This document shows, piece by piece, positions 1 through 7,855 of a stretch of 64,000 nucleotides of DNA (position 1 is the stretch's first letter; each line of letters starts with the position of its first letter). Source of the stretch: Bacteroidota bacterium (lineage in GTDB: Bacteria; Bacteroidota; Ignavibacteria; Ignavibacteriales; Melioribacteraceae); assembly GCA_018829205.1 (NCBI GenBank), contig JAHJUE010000035.1:1-64000 (forward strand). The letters are read 5' to 3'. The position numbers and the translations under genes are program-made. The notes under the pieces were generated by a model. It worked only from the letters and a program-made list of their open reading frames with translations. It had not been told where the DNA came from and made no database searches.

Positions 1-705
1 GCCGGAATGACAATTTCACATTTTCAGATTCCGGCAAAAAAACCGCCGGAATGACAATTTCACATTTTCAGATTCCGGCAAAAAAGCCGCCGGAATGACA
101 ATTCGAAAATTCAGATTCCGGTAAAAAAGCCGCCGGAATGACAATCTCAAAATTTCAGATTCCGGCAAAAAAGCCGCCGGAATGACATCTCGAAAATTCA
201 GATTCCGGCAAAAAAACCGCCGGAATGACAATTCAAAAATTCAGATTCCGGCAAAAAAACCGCCGGAATGACATTTCAGAATTTCAGATTCCGGCAAAAA
301 AGCCGCCGGAATGACAATTTCACATTTTCAGTTTCCGGCAAAAAAAGCTGCCGGAATGACATTTCAAAATTTCAGATTCCGGTAAAAAAGCCGCCGGAAT
401 GACAATTCGAAAATTCAGATTCCGGCAAAAAGCCGCTGGAATTACAATTTCACATTTTCAGATTCCGGCAAAAAGCCGCTGGAATTACAATTTCACATTT
501 TCAGTTTCCGGCAAAAAAACCGCCGGAATGACATTTCAGAATTTCAGATTCCGGTAAAAAAGCCGCCGGAATGACATTTCAAAAATTCAGATTCCGGCAA
601 AAAAACCGCCGGAATGACAATTCAAAAATTCAGATTCCGGCAAAAAAGCCGCCGGAATGACATTTCAAAAATTCAGATTCCGGCAAAAAAGCCGCCGGAA
701 TGACA
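1..705. repeat. Tandem array of about 16.5 hairpin-forming 43-44 bp units
   Basis: Units begin with GCCGGAATGACA at 1, 45, 89, 132, 176, 219, 262, 305, 350, 393, 435, 478, 522, 565, 608, 651 and 694 (the last is partial), so the period is 42-45 bp. Each unit carries GCCGGAAT and ATTCCGGC, which can pair across the unit, or across the short A-rich junction to the next unit (ATTCCGGC, 9 nt, GCCGGAAT). Only the AT-rich middle varies. There are no unique spacers, so it is not CRISPR. The array starts before the window and stops 4 bp from the stop codon of the SRAP gene. Copies at 435 and 478 share the same variants (GCTGGAATTAC), which suggests recent unit duplication. The role is unknown. Confidence 0.95.
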
Positions 706-708
706 ATC

Positions 709-1305
709 CTAAAATTCCGCCTCTTCTAATTCCATTGGAATATCATCAGCCAATGGTCTGCACATTTCTATATTTGCTTCAAAATCATTTTCAAAAAAAT
801 CTACAATACTTTCTTTATTCAGTATTACCGGCATACGGTGATGTATATCCTTCATAAATGCGTTCGGCTCCGTTGTTACAAGCGAAACAAATTTTTCATT
901 ATTAATATACGCGGCCAATGCGGGTACAAAAAACATCCCCTCATCGGGCAGATATATTTTATACGGAATTTTCTTCGTGCCCGATTTCTTCCATTCATAA
1001 AATCCCGTCATAGGCACAAGACATTTATTCTTGGTAAATAGACTTTTCCAGTAAGGTTTTTCTTTAATGGTTTCAATACGCGAATTAAATATTAACGGCG
1101 AGCCGGGTTTAAACTTTATTCCCCAATTAGAAATATCAAAAATAAGCGTCTCTTCTTTTTGGGATATATTAACAATCAAATCGGTGGGAGCGATATTTTC
1201 TTTTTTGATTTTCTGTTTTAATAATTCATTATAGAACTCTATACTTAAGCCCAGGCTTTCAAGAAGCGATTCAAGCGACATTTTATTTTCGTATCTACCG
1301 CACAA
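709..1305 (-). CDS. SRAP domain protein (YedK/HMCES family), abasic-site DNA-protein crosslinker
   Basis: This family covalently traps abasic sites in single-stranded DNA through the N-terminal cysteine and shields them from cleavage. The protein starts MCGRY, so Cys2 is exposed after methionine removal. The other active-site elements are present: Asn74 in FNSR, Glu104 in GFYEW and His155/156 in HHRMPV. At 198 residues it is slightly shorter than typical YedK proteins but spans the whole domain. It lies 15 nt downstream of the glycosyltransferase gene on the same strand and is probably co-transcribed. Transcription would run directly into the hairpin array, which begins 4 bp past the stop codon. 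Function is assigned from family knowledge. Confidence 0.93.
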   Translation of the reverse strand: MCGRYENKMSLESLLESLGLSIEFYNELLKQKIKKENIAPTDLIVNISQKEETLIFDISNWGIKFKPGSPLIFNSRIETIKEKPYWKSLFTKNKCLVPMTGFYEWKKSGTKKIPYKIYLPDEGMFFVPALAAYINNEKFVSLVTTEPNAFMKDIHHRMPVILNKESIVDFFENDFEANIEMCRPLADDIPMELEEAEF

Positions 1306-1320
1306 ATTAAGTCCCGCTGT

Positions 1321-2295
1321 TTATTTCCAATTAGGCCGAGTTACTGAACCGTAAATATAATGAACAATTAGAAATATTTCGTAAATAATCTGCAAATAAA
1401 TTATTTCTAATGGATTAAAGGAGTATCCGTATTTTTTCTGATTTAATTTTACCGCGGTTATATCAAAAATTATTTTAAGCAGAAAAGGGATTAAAAATAA
1501 TAAAGAAACAAATAAAAGGAGGGGGGAGAATAAACATAACATGTTAATCAAATGCCAGCCGACTAATAAAAATTTATGTTTTAATAAATAATAATTCGAC
1601 GTGGATACATGCCGCGCTTTCTGCCGGAAATATTCCCGGTATGTTTTTTTTGTTTTTGAATAGACAAAACTATTCTTCTCCTCAACGGTGCCGATTTTTA
1701 ATTTATTCCTCACCGCCTCGCGTAATAATAAATCATCGTCGCCGCTTAATGTCTGGGTTGTATTGCCGTATCCGCCTATTGAATAAAAAGCCTGCTTATC
1801 AAACCCGAAATTACGCGCCGCGGCGGAATAAGGAATATTAAACCGCGCAGCGGTAAAGGTAAGCATATGCGAACGCAGATTTTCAAAACACGATATTTTA
1901 TTAACAATATTTTTTTCCTGTTTAAAAGGGGCTATACCGAAAAGAAATAAATAACCTTCTTCAAATTTATTAGAATATGCTTTAAGCCAGTCCTTCTGAG
2001 GTCTGCAGTCGGCGTCGGTAATTAATATATAATCGAATTTTGAACGGCTTATTGCAATTTCAAGCGCGCCCCGTTTGCCTTCGTGTTTTTTATCAACCGC
2101 TTTAATTACGGAAAAATTAACTATCTCTTCGGTTAGATCAGCCGCTTTTTGATAGGTGGAATCGTTTGAATTGTCGTCGACAATAATTACTTCAAAATGA
2201 TCGGCGGGATACTCCAATTTCAGAAATGAATCAATTAAAAAGGGGAGATTCAATTCCTCATTCTTCGCCGCGGTTATAATTGATATCTTTTTCAT
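1321..2295 (-). CDS. Family 2 glycosyltransferase, membrane-anchored
   Basis: This is a GT-A fold sugar transferase with a C-terminal membrane anchor. It has the N-terminal nucleotide-binding strand and Asp40-Asp41, a DxD-type metal motif in TDADC (Asp94/Asp96), a GDDD acceptor/catalytic motif at 185-188, and a QxxRW-like RQKARH at 224-229, which is typical of processive or polymer-forming family members. Hydrophobic segments at roughly 237-280 and 300-318 place the C-terminus in the inner membrane. The substrate cannot be told from sequence. The next gene on the strand (SRAP) follows by 15 nt. The 324-residue length is normal for this group. Confidence 0.88.
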   Translation of the reverse strand: MKKISIITAAKNEELNLPFLIDSFLKLEYPADHFEVIIVDDNSNDSTYQKAADLTEEIVNFSVIKAVDKKHEGKRGALEIAISRSKFDYILITDADCRPQKDWLKAYSNKFEEGYLFLFGIAPFKQEKNIVNKISCFENLRSHMLTFTAARFNIPYSAAARNFGFDKQAFYSIGGYGNTTQTLSGDDDLLLREAVRNKLKIGTVEEKNSFVYSKTKKTYREYFRQKARHVSTSNYYLLKHKFLLVGWHLINMLCLFSPLLLFVSLLFLIPFLLKIIFDITAVKLNQKKYGYSFNPLEIIYLQIIYEIFLIVHYIYGSVTRPNWK

Positions 2296-2363
2296 TTAAA
2301 TCAAATTTAGTGATTTATTCTTAAAATTGTTGATTTTCTTCGGACCGGGGAGAACAGGATAGA

Positions 2364-2467
2364 GATTGATTGATTGGATGATTGGTTCTTAGTTCGTAGT
2401 TGCTTAGTTCTTAGTTCGTAGTTGTTTAGTTTGTCAGGCGGCGGATTGATTGATTGGCTGATTGGTT
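2364..2467. repeat. Short direct repeats in the 2296-2703 intergenic region
   Basis: A 24-bp word beginning GATTGATTGATTGG occurs at 2364-2387 and 2444-2467 with one mismatch. Between them TTCTTAGTTCGTAGTTG occurs twice (2387 and 2408, period 21). Downstream, 2485-2515 has repeated CTTGATACTTGATACTTG wording. The region is the divergent promoter space between the glycosyltransferase and the small protein at 2704. No open frame or clear promoter was identified in it. Confidence 0.6.
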
Positions 2468-2703
2468 GTATGGCGACAAAGGTTTTTGTCTTGATTCTTG
2501 ATACTTGATACTTGCGTCTAGCGGCTTTAGCCTCAAGGAAAAGTCTTTAAAACTAAAGAATTAAATATTATATTAATGACAACTAAACATGCTTAAGTGA
2601 AATAATAAATTAATATTTCTATTTAAGATGTTTGGTTTTTACTGTCATAACAATGCTGTTCTCCATAATAAATTAATTTAATATTTAATTAATAGGAGGA
2701 TTT

Positions 2704-3186
2704 ATGCCGGTAGATAATCTTGTTTCAATCCAGATACCGCAGGAGACCTTTGATGAGGTTAAAACCGCGGTTGATTTAATTGTAACAAAACTTCAGCCGT
2801 TTATTGTAGCTCTTTCAGCAGATGAAAGGAAAAATCTTGCTAAGATGAGCGATAAAACAATTCCTTTTGTAGAAAAAACTCTTAATTACGCCGAAAGCGA
2901 TCCCGAATTCGCGCCCGCTTATCTTAATGTGGATGAATTAAAAATAGATATGAAAGCGGTGGGACAGTTAAAAGCATTCTTTTTACCGCTTGAACAGCTT
3001 AATGCGAATCTCGACGATACAATCCTTCTTGCCGGTAGCGAAGCGTACGTAGCGGCGCTGGCTTATTATAATTCGGTTAAACAAGCCGCTAAAATGAATG
3101 TGCTTAAGGCTAAAACCATCTACGAGGATTTAAGTCAGCGTTTCCCCGGCAGAAAAGGAGGTGCTAAACCGCCCGCACAGGAGTAA
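2704..3186 (+). CDS. Conserved-looking helical protein of unknown function
   Basis: 160 residues, predicted almost entirely alpha-helical, with no signal peptide, no membrane segment and no cysteines. A strong AGGAGG ribosome-binding site lies at 2694-2699, 4 nt before the ATG, suggesting high expression. The middle (about 45-135) looks like a four-helix bundle with regular heptad-like hydrophobics. The last 12 residues are a basic, Gly/Pro-rich tail (GRKGGAKPPAQE). I do not recognise the family. It is monocistronic: a divergent region precedes it and the 42-bp repeat block follows. It marks the left edge of the accessory island, and its codon use matches the host genes rather than the island. 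Confidence 0.8.
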   Translation: MPVDNLVSIQIPQETFDEVKTAVDLIVTKLQPFIVALSADERKNLAKMSDKTIPFVEKTLNYAESDPEFAPAYLNVDELKIDMKAVGQLKAFFLPLEQLNANLDDTILLAGSEAYVAALAYYNSVKQAAKMNVLKAKTIYEDLSQRFPGRKGGAKPPAQE

Positions 3187-3302
3187 ATAAACAATATTTC
3201 CTGTCCAAAGTATATTTTAATATATAAATAGACGGGATTTTGTTTCTTTTTATACCGGCTTTGTTTCTCCGGGAAGGAATTTTCTCTCTTTTTATATCTA
3301 AT

Positions 3303-3600
3303 TTCCTTTCCGGAGTATATTTTTAAATATGTTTTGATAGAAATTTCCTGTGCGGAGAGTATTCTTTGATTCGTTTTGAATTTAAATTCCTGCCCGGAGA
3401 ATATTTTTTGATTCGTTTTGAATATAAATTCCTGTCCAGAGAATATTCTTTGATATGATTAGAATATAAATTCCTGTCCGGAGAATATTTTTCGATATGT
3501 TTTGAATATAAATTCCTGCCCGGAGAATATTTTTTGATTCGTTTTGAATATAATTTCCTGTCCGTAGAGTATTCTTCGATATGTTTTGGATATAAATTCC
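3303..3600. repeat. Tandem repeat with an exact 42-bp period (seven full units)
   Basis: Units start with TTCCT at 3303, 3345, 3387, 3429, 3471, 3513 and 3555, each exactly 42 bp apart, with a partial unit at 3597. Diverged relatives lie at 3198 and about 3264. The consensus contains TTCCTGTCCGGAGAATATT. The period is 14 codons. On the + strand one frame reads as a 14-residue repeat but is broken by stops at two units. On the - strand the frame reading LYSKHIEKYSPDRN-like units is open through six copies but has no ATG. No gene is called. The remainder of the 3187-3927 gap is AT-rich and otherwise empty apart from the boundary element at 3797. Confidence 0.9.
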
Positions 3601-3796
3601 TACCGTAATAATATTTACCAGCCCGTAATAAATTATGTTGAAATTAAAAATAATTTATTAAATAATAATTTTGTCCGATTATAATAAAAGACTTGAATAG
3701 TTTGAATTGTTACAGTACATTAAAACTGCAATTTGGAGAAAGCAGGTGATTGATTCCTCTTACGGCAATTCTTTTTATACATTCCTTATACCTTTC

Positions 3797-3864
3797 GGTA
3801 GATTTAATATAGATTTTGGTTTAATAGAAATTAATAAATGTTTCATGATAATTATTAGTTAGGT
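3797..3864 (+). other. Cassette-boundary element, family 2 (attC-like right half)
   Basis: This stretch begins GGTAGATTTAATAT and ends in GTTAGGT (3858-3864), which fits the integron core consensus GTTRRRY. It is clearly related to 7943-8011: the first 14 bases are identical and most of the rest aligns. Both precede an unrelated + strand gene. I cannot find a convincing left arm. It is interpreted as the right end of a recombination site marking the start of the first cassette. Confidence 0.35.
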
Positions 3865-3927
3865 GCTGCAAAGTCTAATGTATAGAATATTATTAATTAG
3901 CAAAATAAAAAATAAAAGTGAAATTGT

Positions 3928-4896
3928 ATGCAAAAGTTAGAATTACGCCAGAACTTAAAAGAAATTATTGAAAAAACAAAAAGTAAACTAATAACTGAGT
4001 TTTTTAACAATAACAAACAGGAACCAAACACATACAGAGCAGCTTTATTAAAACTTATCATTGATTCAAAAGCTGGCTATGACCAGGCAATTATTGATGA
4101 GAAACAAAGTAGAATATTAAATCTATTTAGTGCGAATGATCTTTATAAAACAGATTATTATAGTAGTATTATACAATTCATATCAACTAATAATTATGAC
4201 TTGCCAGTATCATACTTGCAAAATTCGAAACAAATTAATTCCTTTTATACATATCATAATACATTAATCACATCATATAATTTAATAAACGATTTATTAT
4301 TTCAGGATGACAAACTTCAAGAATCTTTAGAGCTAGAGAATTATATCGAAGCAGAGAATAATGGTTTTTTATCATTTGAAATTACCTCAGAAAATAATAT
4401 AGATTTTAAAAGCTTTTCTGTAGTTGTATCAAATATAGACGAACTAGCAAAACTTGTTACAGAAATTATTTCCACAATTGATAAAATAAAGTTCAATGAA
4501 AACCCTAAACTTATTCTTGCAGATTCTGGAAGCAATACTGTTCTATCTATAAAGCTTCCTAAGGAAATCTCAAAGTCTATTTCTAAAATTATTGATGATG
4601 CATGGTTGTACTTTACAAACAAATCAAGGTATAACCTAGCAAAAATTAATAGTAATCTTAGCGAATCACTAGAAATTATTGCTAAAATTAAAAAAGCTGA
4701 AGTGGAAAAAATAGTTTCTCCTGAACAAGCTGAATTGTGGCGCAGAGGTATTATCAATTCTACTGAGGCAATAATTATGAATAATACTTTAACGAAATCA
4801 AAAAGTGAAGAGATAGTAATTATTTCAAATCAAAAATTATTACAGGAAACTAGCACTAAATTATTAACTGAAGGTAAAGATGAAATTAGCTCATAA
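3928..4896 (+). CDS. Unknown 322-residue accessory protein (cassette 1)
   Basis: I do not recognise a domain. The protein is Lys/Asn/Ile-rich, mostly helical in its N-terminal third and C-terminal 100 residues, with a more beta-like centre (about 140-225, including FLSFEITSENN and LILADSGSNTVLSIKLP). There is no signal peptide or membrane segment, so it is probably cytoplasmic. The ribosome-binding site is weak (AAAAGTGAAATTGT before the ATG). Codon use is strongly AT-biased, unlike the gene at 2704, which suggests horizontal transfer. Its stop codon (4894-4896) overlaps the first arm of the attC-like site, as is usual in integron cassettes. By neighbourhood it may take part in phage defence, but that is inference only. 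Confidence 0.75.
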   Translation: MQKLELRQNLKEIIEKTKSKLITEFFNNNKQEPNTYRAALLKLIIDSKAGYDQAIIDEKQSRILNLFSANDLYKTDYYSSIIQFISTNNYDLPVSYLQNSKQINSFYTYHNTLITSYNLINDLLFQDDKLQESLELENYIEAENNGFLSFEITSENNIDFKSFSVVVSNIDELAKLVTEIISTIDKIKFNENPKLILADSGSNTVLSIKLPKEISKSISKIIDDAWLYFTNKSRYNLAKINSNLSESLEIIAKIKKAEVEKIVSPEQAELWRRGIINSTEAIIMNNTLTKSKSEEIVIISNQKLLQETSTKLLTEGKDEISS

Positions 4897-5106
4897 CAAG
4901 CAAATCGACACGCCCGAGAGACAAAGCGGTCTGATTGCTTCGCTAAAGAGTAGTGAAAAAGTAAGTAAGCTTTTAAATGTAGTTATAATAAATAATTAGT
5001 TTCACCACATTTTCCACGAAAGTGAAACGTGGCTACAAATTCTCGGTAGTTGCGACAAAGCCGCATTGCAGTTCTAGGCGGTGAGTTATTTGCAACGTCG
5101 TTATAT
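4891..5106 (+). other. attC-like recombination site A
   Basis: The left arm TCATAAC-AA-GCAAAT (4891-4905) pairs with the right arm ATTTGC-AACGTC-GTTATAT (5088-5106): ATAAC against GTTAT, and GCAAAT against ATTTGC, with unequal spacers as in attC sites. Inner arms ACGCC/GGCGGT extend the imperfect palindrome. The right 54 bases (5053-5106) match 5940-5993 at 41 of 54 positions, and 43 bases match 12024-12066 at 34 positions. At about 215 bp it is longer than most attC sites. The next gene begins right after it. Confidence 0.5.
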
Positions 5107-5129
5107 TGTTTCAAATTGAGGTCATAAAA

Positions 5130-5831
5130 ATGAACTATGCAAGTTTCACATTTGATATTTTGTGGTTGATCTCAGTTGTTGTTCTTCCTCTCATTAAGTT
5201 AATTCTTGACAAATTAAATTCTAGAAAACAAGATGAAAAGGTCGAAGCAGCTGAGAAAAAAGCATTTGAATTATCTTCTGATGATATAGATAAGATAATA
5301 GAAAAATTTAATACTTCGCAACAAAAATTAGAAACACAGACTTCCGAAATATCAAAAATAATTGATGATACTAAGGATTCTATTAGAGTTGGTAGATTAT
5401 TTAATTTATACAGTAAACAAATTGAAAAATATCAAAAGGAAACTCAGTCTAGGGCTAGTTGGTCATTTATTTTCGCAATAATTGCAATGGTTTCTGGTTT
5501 AGGATTTGTTTTTTGGGGTGGGACAAACATTATTTTAAAAGCAGGCTGGACTAATATAGTGGCTGGTTCTGCAATTGCCTCAATTGGAGGTGCAGTCAGT
5601 GCATATATAACTAAAACTTTTTTAAATGTTCACAAATTATCATTAACACAACTTAATCGTTATTTCAAGCAACCTGTATTAAATGAAAATATTCTTACTG
5701 CTCAAAGATTGGCTGATTCTATTGATGATAAGGAATTTAAATTAAAATCATATGCAACTATTATAAATAGTATATCTCAAATTATCACTAGCGATTTATC
5801 TGAAGATGGGAAAGATGATAGAAAAGTTTAA
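5130..5831 (+). CDS. Membrane protein resembling the TRADD-N-associated 2-TM domain (cassette 2)
   Basis: A 233-residue protein with one N-terminal hydrophobic segment (about 5-25), a charged coiled-coil stretch (about 30-100), then FNLYSKQIEKYQKETQSRAS leading into two transmembrane helices (about 108-128 and 137-160), and a helical tail. The YxxQIExYQ...A..S(F/W) entry followed by two helices resembles the membrane domain reported with TRADD-N and death-like domains in bacterial immunity proteins. I place it there by pattern recognition only. The longer open frame starts with TTG at 5106 inside the recombination core; the ATG at 5130, with GAGG 10 nt upstream, is chosen instead. It could act as a membrane-permeabilising immune effector; this is inference. 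Confidence 0.6.
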   Translation: MNYASFTFDILWLISVVVLPLIKLILDKLNSRKQDEKVEAAEKKAFELSSDDIDKIIEKFNTSQQKLETQTSEISKIIDDTKDSIRVGRLFNLYSKQIEKYQKETQSRASWSFIFAIIAMVSGLGFVFWGGTNIILKAGWTNIVAGSAIASIGGAVSAYITKTFLNVHKLSLTQLNRYFKQPVLNENILTAQRLADSIDDKEFKLKSYATIINSISQIITSDLSEDGKDDRKV

Positions 5832-5874
5832 GTTAAAAATTATTTCTTGTATTTTTTAGTGAGTAAGAAATAAA

Positions 5875-5993
5875 CAATATAATAAGCAAATCAACCAGCC
5901 CTTTTCGTTAAGCGGGGAAGTTGCTGTTCTTTAGTATTATGACTAAGCCACATTTCAGTTCTGGGCGACGGGTTATTTGCAACAATGTTAGCT
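5875..5993 (+). other. attC-like recombination site B
   Basis: The left arm CAATATAA-TAA-GCAAAT (5875-5891) and right arm ATTTGC-AACAAT-GTTAGCT (5975-5993) form an imperfect palindrome of about 115 bp. CAATATAA is the exact reverse complement of the first eight bases after the preceding core (TTATATTG, 5101-5108). That is expected if cassette 2 once circularised with this site: its own core is split, with TT... at the cassette start and the complementary arm at its end. Inner arms CCAGCCC and GGGCGACGG also pair partially. Confidence 0.55.
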
Positions 5994-6026
5994 GTTTTAA
6001 TTCAAAAAAATAGGATAGGTAAGAAA

Positions 6027-7331
6027 ATGGAAATGTTTTATCTCAATAACTTTAGAGGATTTCATAATACCTTTTTGAATTTAGAAAATGTTAATTTTTT
6101 TGTAGGGGAGAATAGTACAGGAAAGACATCAATCCTTTCGATCCTCAAAATATTTTCGGAACCAACATTTTTGTTTGAAGCAAAATTTAATACAGATGAC
6201 ATTGAACTTGGATACTTTAAAGATATTGTATCTAGAGCAACCAAAGGAGAAAAATACTTTGAAGTAGGTGTCCTGCCTAACCAATATGATGTTCAACTAA
6301 AAAATGGGATGGGCGCATATTTTATGCGATTCTATGACCATGAAGGAAGGCCAAAATTAAGGGAATTCATTTTTGCAACTCACAATAAAACTATTAAAGT
6401 AATATTTAAAGGAAAAAGTATTCAGTATGATGTAGATGATTTTTCTTTGCCAGTTACAAAAACAACCGAAGATAAAATTAAAGTATTTAAAACATGGATT
6501 GAAAAAGCGAATACACCTTTACAAAAATTTCATAAACTCAAAAATAAGTTTCCGGGTATTCCTCCTTTATATCTTGTCCGAATGGAAATTGAAACCGAAT
6601 TAAACAAAGATAATGAAAAGTCGGAAAAATACTTAGGTGGATTCGGATGGCCTGTAATATTAGGGCCATATTTTACATGGATTGCACCAATAAGAGCTAA
6701 ACCACAAAGATTATACGAACAATTTCGCGAAAAACATACACCTGAAGGTGAACATATGCCAATAATGATAAAAACGATATTGAAGAATAAAAATGAAAAT
6801 TTAATAAAATCATTAAACAATTTTGGTCTGGAAAGTGGTCTGTTTGATGAAATAAAAATTAAAGAACTTGGACGGGATAAAACTTCTCCATTCGAAATAC
6901 AAATAAGATTAAAAAATATGAGTTTTAGAATTTCTAATGTTGGTTATGGCGTATCTCAAATTTTGCCATTAATTACTGAGATCTTAATGGCGGACAAAAA
7001 TCAATGGATAGCTATCCAACAGCCGGAGGTACATCTTCATCCTAAAGCACAAGCGGCATTTGGTGAATTTTTGTTTGAAGCTTTATCAGAAAATCAAACT
7101 AATTTTATAATTGAAACGCACAGTGATTATACAATTGATAGGTTTAGACTAAAATATAAGCGAGATAAAAAGAAAATTGGGAAAGCACAAGTGATATATT
7201 TCGAAAGAAAGGAAAATAAAAACATTATACATCATATTCCTATCCTAGACGATGGCTCTTATTATAATTTGCAACCGGACTCATTTAGAAAATTTTTCAT
7301 AACTGAAGAACTAAATTTATTGGAAATCTAA
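6027..7331 (+). CDS. AAA/ABC-type ATPase (OLD/DUF3696-like) of a two-gene module
   Basis: A 434-residue ATPase with Walker A GENSTGKTS at 27-35, an ABC-like signature in SNVGYGVSQ (about 307-315), Walker B/D-loop in WIAIQQPEVHLHP starting at 327 (Glu334 catalytic) and the H-loop His365 in ETHSDY. The C-terminal layout resembles AAA ATPases with a DUF3696-type end, which work in many defence systems as sensors of invading DNA. The longer frame starts at an ATG (5985) inside the recombination core; the ATG at 6027 has AGGATAGG upstream and begins with the canonical first strand (FYLNNFRGF). The PIN gene starts 1 nt after its stop, so the two are probably translationally coupled. Confidence 0.82.
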   Translation: MEMFYLNNFRGFHNTFLNLENVNFFVGENSTGKTSILSILKIFSEPTFLFEAKFNTDDIELGYFKDIVSRATKGEKYFEVGVLPNQYDVQLKNGMGAYFMRFYDHEGRPKLREFIFATHNKTIKVIFKGKSIQYDVDDFSLPVTKTTEDKIKVFKTWIEKANTPLQKFHKLKNKFPGIPPLYLVRMEIETELNKDNEKSEKYLGGFGWPVILGPYFTWIAPIRAKPQRLYEQFREKHTPEGEHMPIMIKTILKNKNENLIKSLNNFGLESGLFDEIKIKELGRDKTSPFEIQIRLKNMSFRISNVGYGVSQILPLITEILMADKNQWIAIQQPEVHLHPKAQAAFGEFLFEALSENQTNFIIETHSDYTIDRFRLKYKRDKKKIGKAQVIYFERKENKNIIHHIPILDDGSYYNLQPDSFRKFFITEELNLLEI

Positions 7332-7332
7332 T

Positions 7333-7854
7333 ATGTGTATAATAATTGATACTAATTCTTTTAATTGTGTTTTTAATTCTTCATCTATGAATCATAAAGA
7401 ATTTAAACCCATATTGGATTGGGTAATAAAAGGTAATGGTAATATAGTATATGGGGGTACAAAATATTTTAATGAACTTAAGAATTCACTAAAATATTTG
7501 AAAATATTTATTGAATTAAAGAAAATCAAAAAAGTTATTAAAGTTGACGATAAAAGCGTTGATGATCTGTCAAGGAAAATACTTTCTGACTGTAATGAAA
7601 AAAAACTAAATGATGAACACATAATTGCAATTGTAATATTATCAAAGTGTAGAATTGTCTGTACACAAGATAAATCTTCATTCCCTTTTCTAAAAAATAA
7701 GAAATTTTATCAAAATGGAGTTAAACGTCCATCTCTGTATACAAGTAGTAAAAATTCAAATTTATTGATTGATTCTAATATTGTTGAGTTTTGCAAACCT
7801 TGTGTTAAGCTAAAAAAAGAAATTTCTGAGAATTTCTATGTGGCCTTAAATTAA
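7333..7854 (+). CDS. PIN-like ribonuclease paired with the ATPase
   Basis: 173 residues that fit a PIN nuclease fold. Acidic residues fall at the classical positions: Asp6 in IIIDTNSF, Glu48 in YFNEL, Asp94 in LNDEHIIA and Asp113 in CTQDKSSF. That spacing and the order strand-Asp, helix-Glu, NDEH, TxD match metal-dependent PIN RNases. The family usually degrades tRNA, mRNA or rRNA as a toxin. Here the gene directly follows an ATPase (1 nt gap), so an ATPase-sensor plus nuclease-effector module is the simplest reading. I do not recognise this exact pair as a named system. The stop codon lies 1 nt before the left arm of attC-like site C. Confidence 0.72.
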   Translation: MCIIIDTNSFNCVFNSSSMNHKEFKPILDWVIKGNGNIVYGGTKYFNELKNSLKYLKIFIELKKIKKVIKVDDKSVDDLSRKILSDCNEKKLNDEHIIAIVILSKCRIVCTQDKSSFPFLKNKKFYQNGVKRPSLYTSSKNSNLLIDSNIVEFCKPCVKLKKEISENFYVALN

Positions 7855-7855
7855 A

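Noticed and set aside
16-231. Open frame on the - strand through the 5' hairpin array (71 residues, repetitive)
   Set aside because: It is only the translation of the 43-44 bp repeat units, with no ribosome-binding site, and other units break the frame.
1-705. CRISPR array
   Set aside because: The units are contiguous without unique spacers; the variable middle is short, AT-rich and drifts gradually, and no cas gene is present.
3303-3600. Protein-coding gene across the 42-bp repeats
   Set aside because: The + frame has internal stops, and the - frame has no start codon and no ribosome-binding site.
5985-6026. Upstream ATG for the cassette ATPase
   Set aside because: It overlaps the GTT core of site B. 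The ATG at 6027 has a purine-rich site and starts with the standard first strand of the fold.
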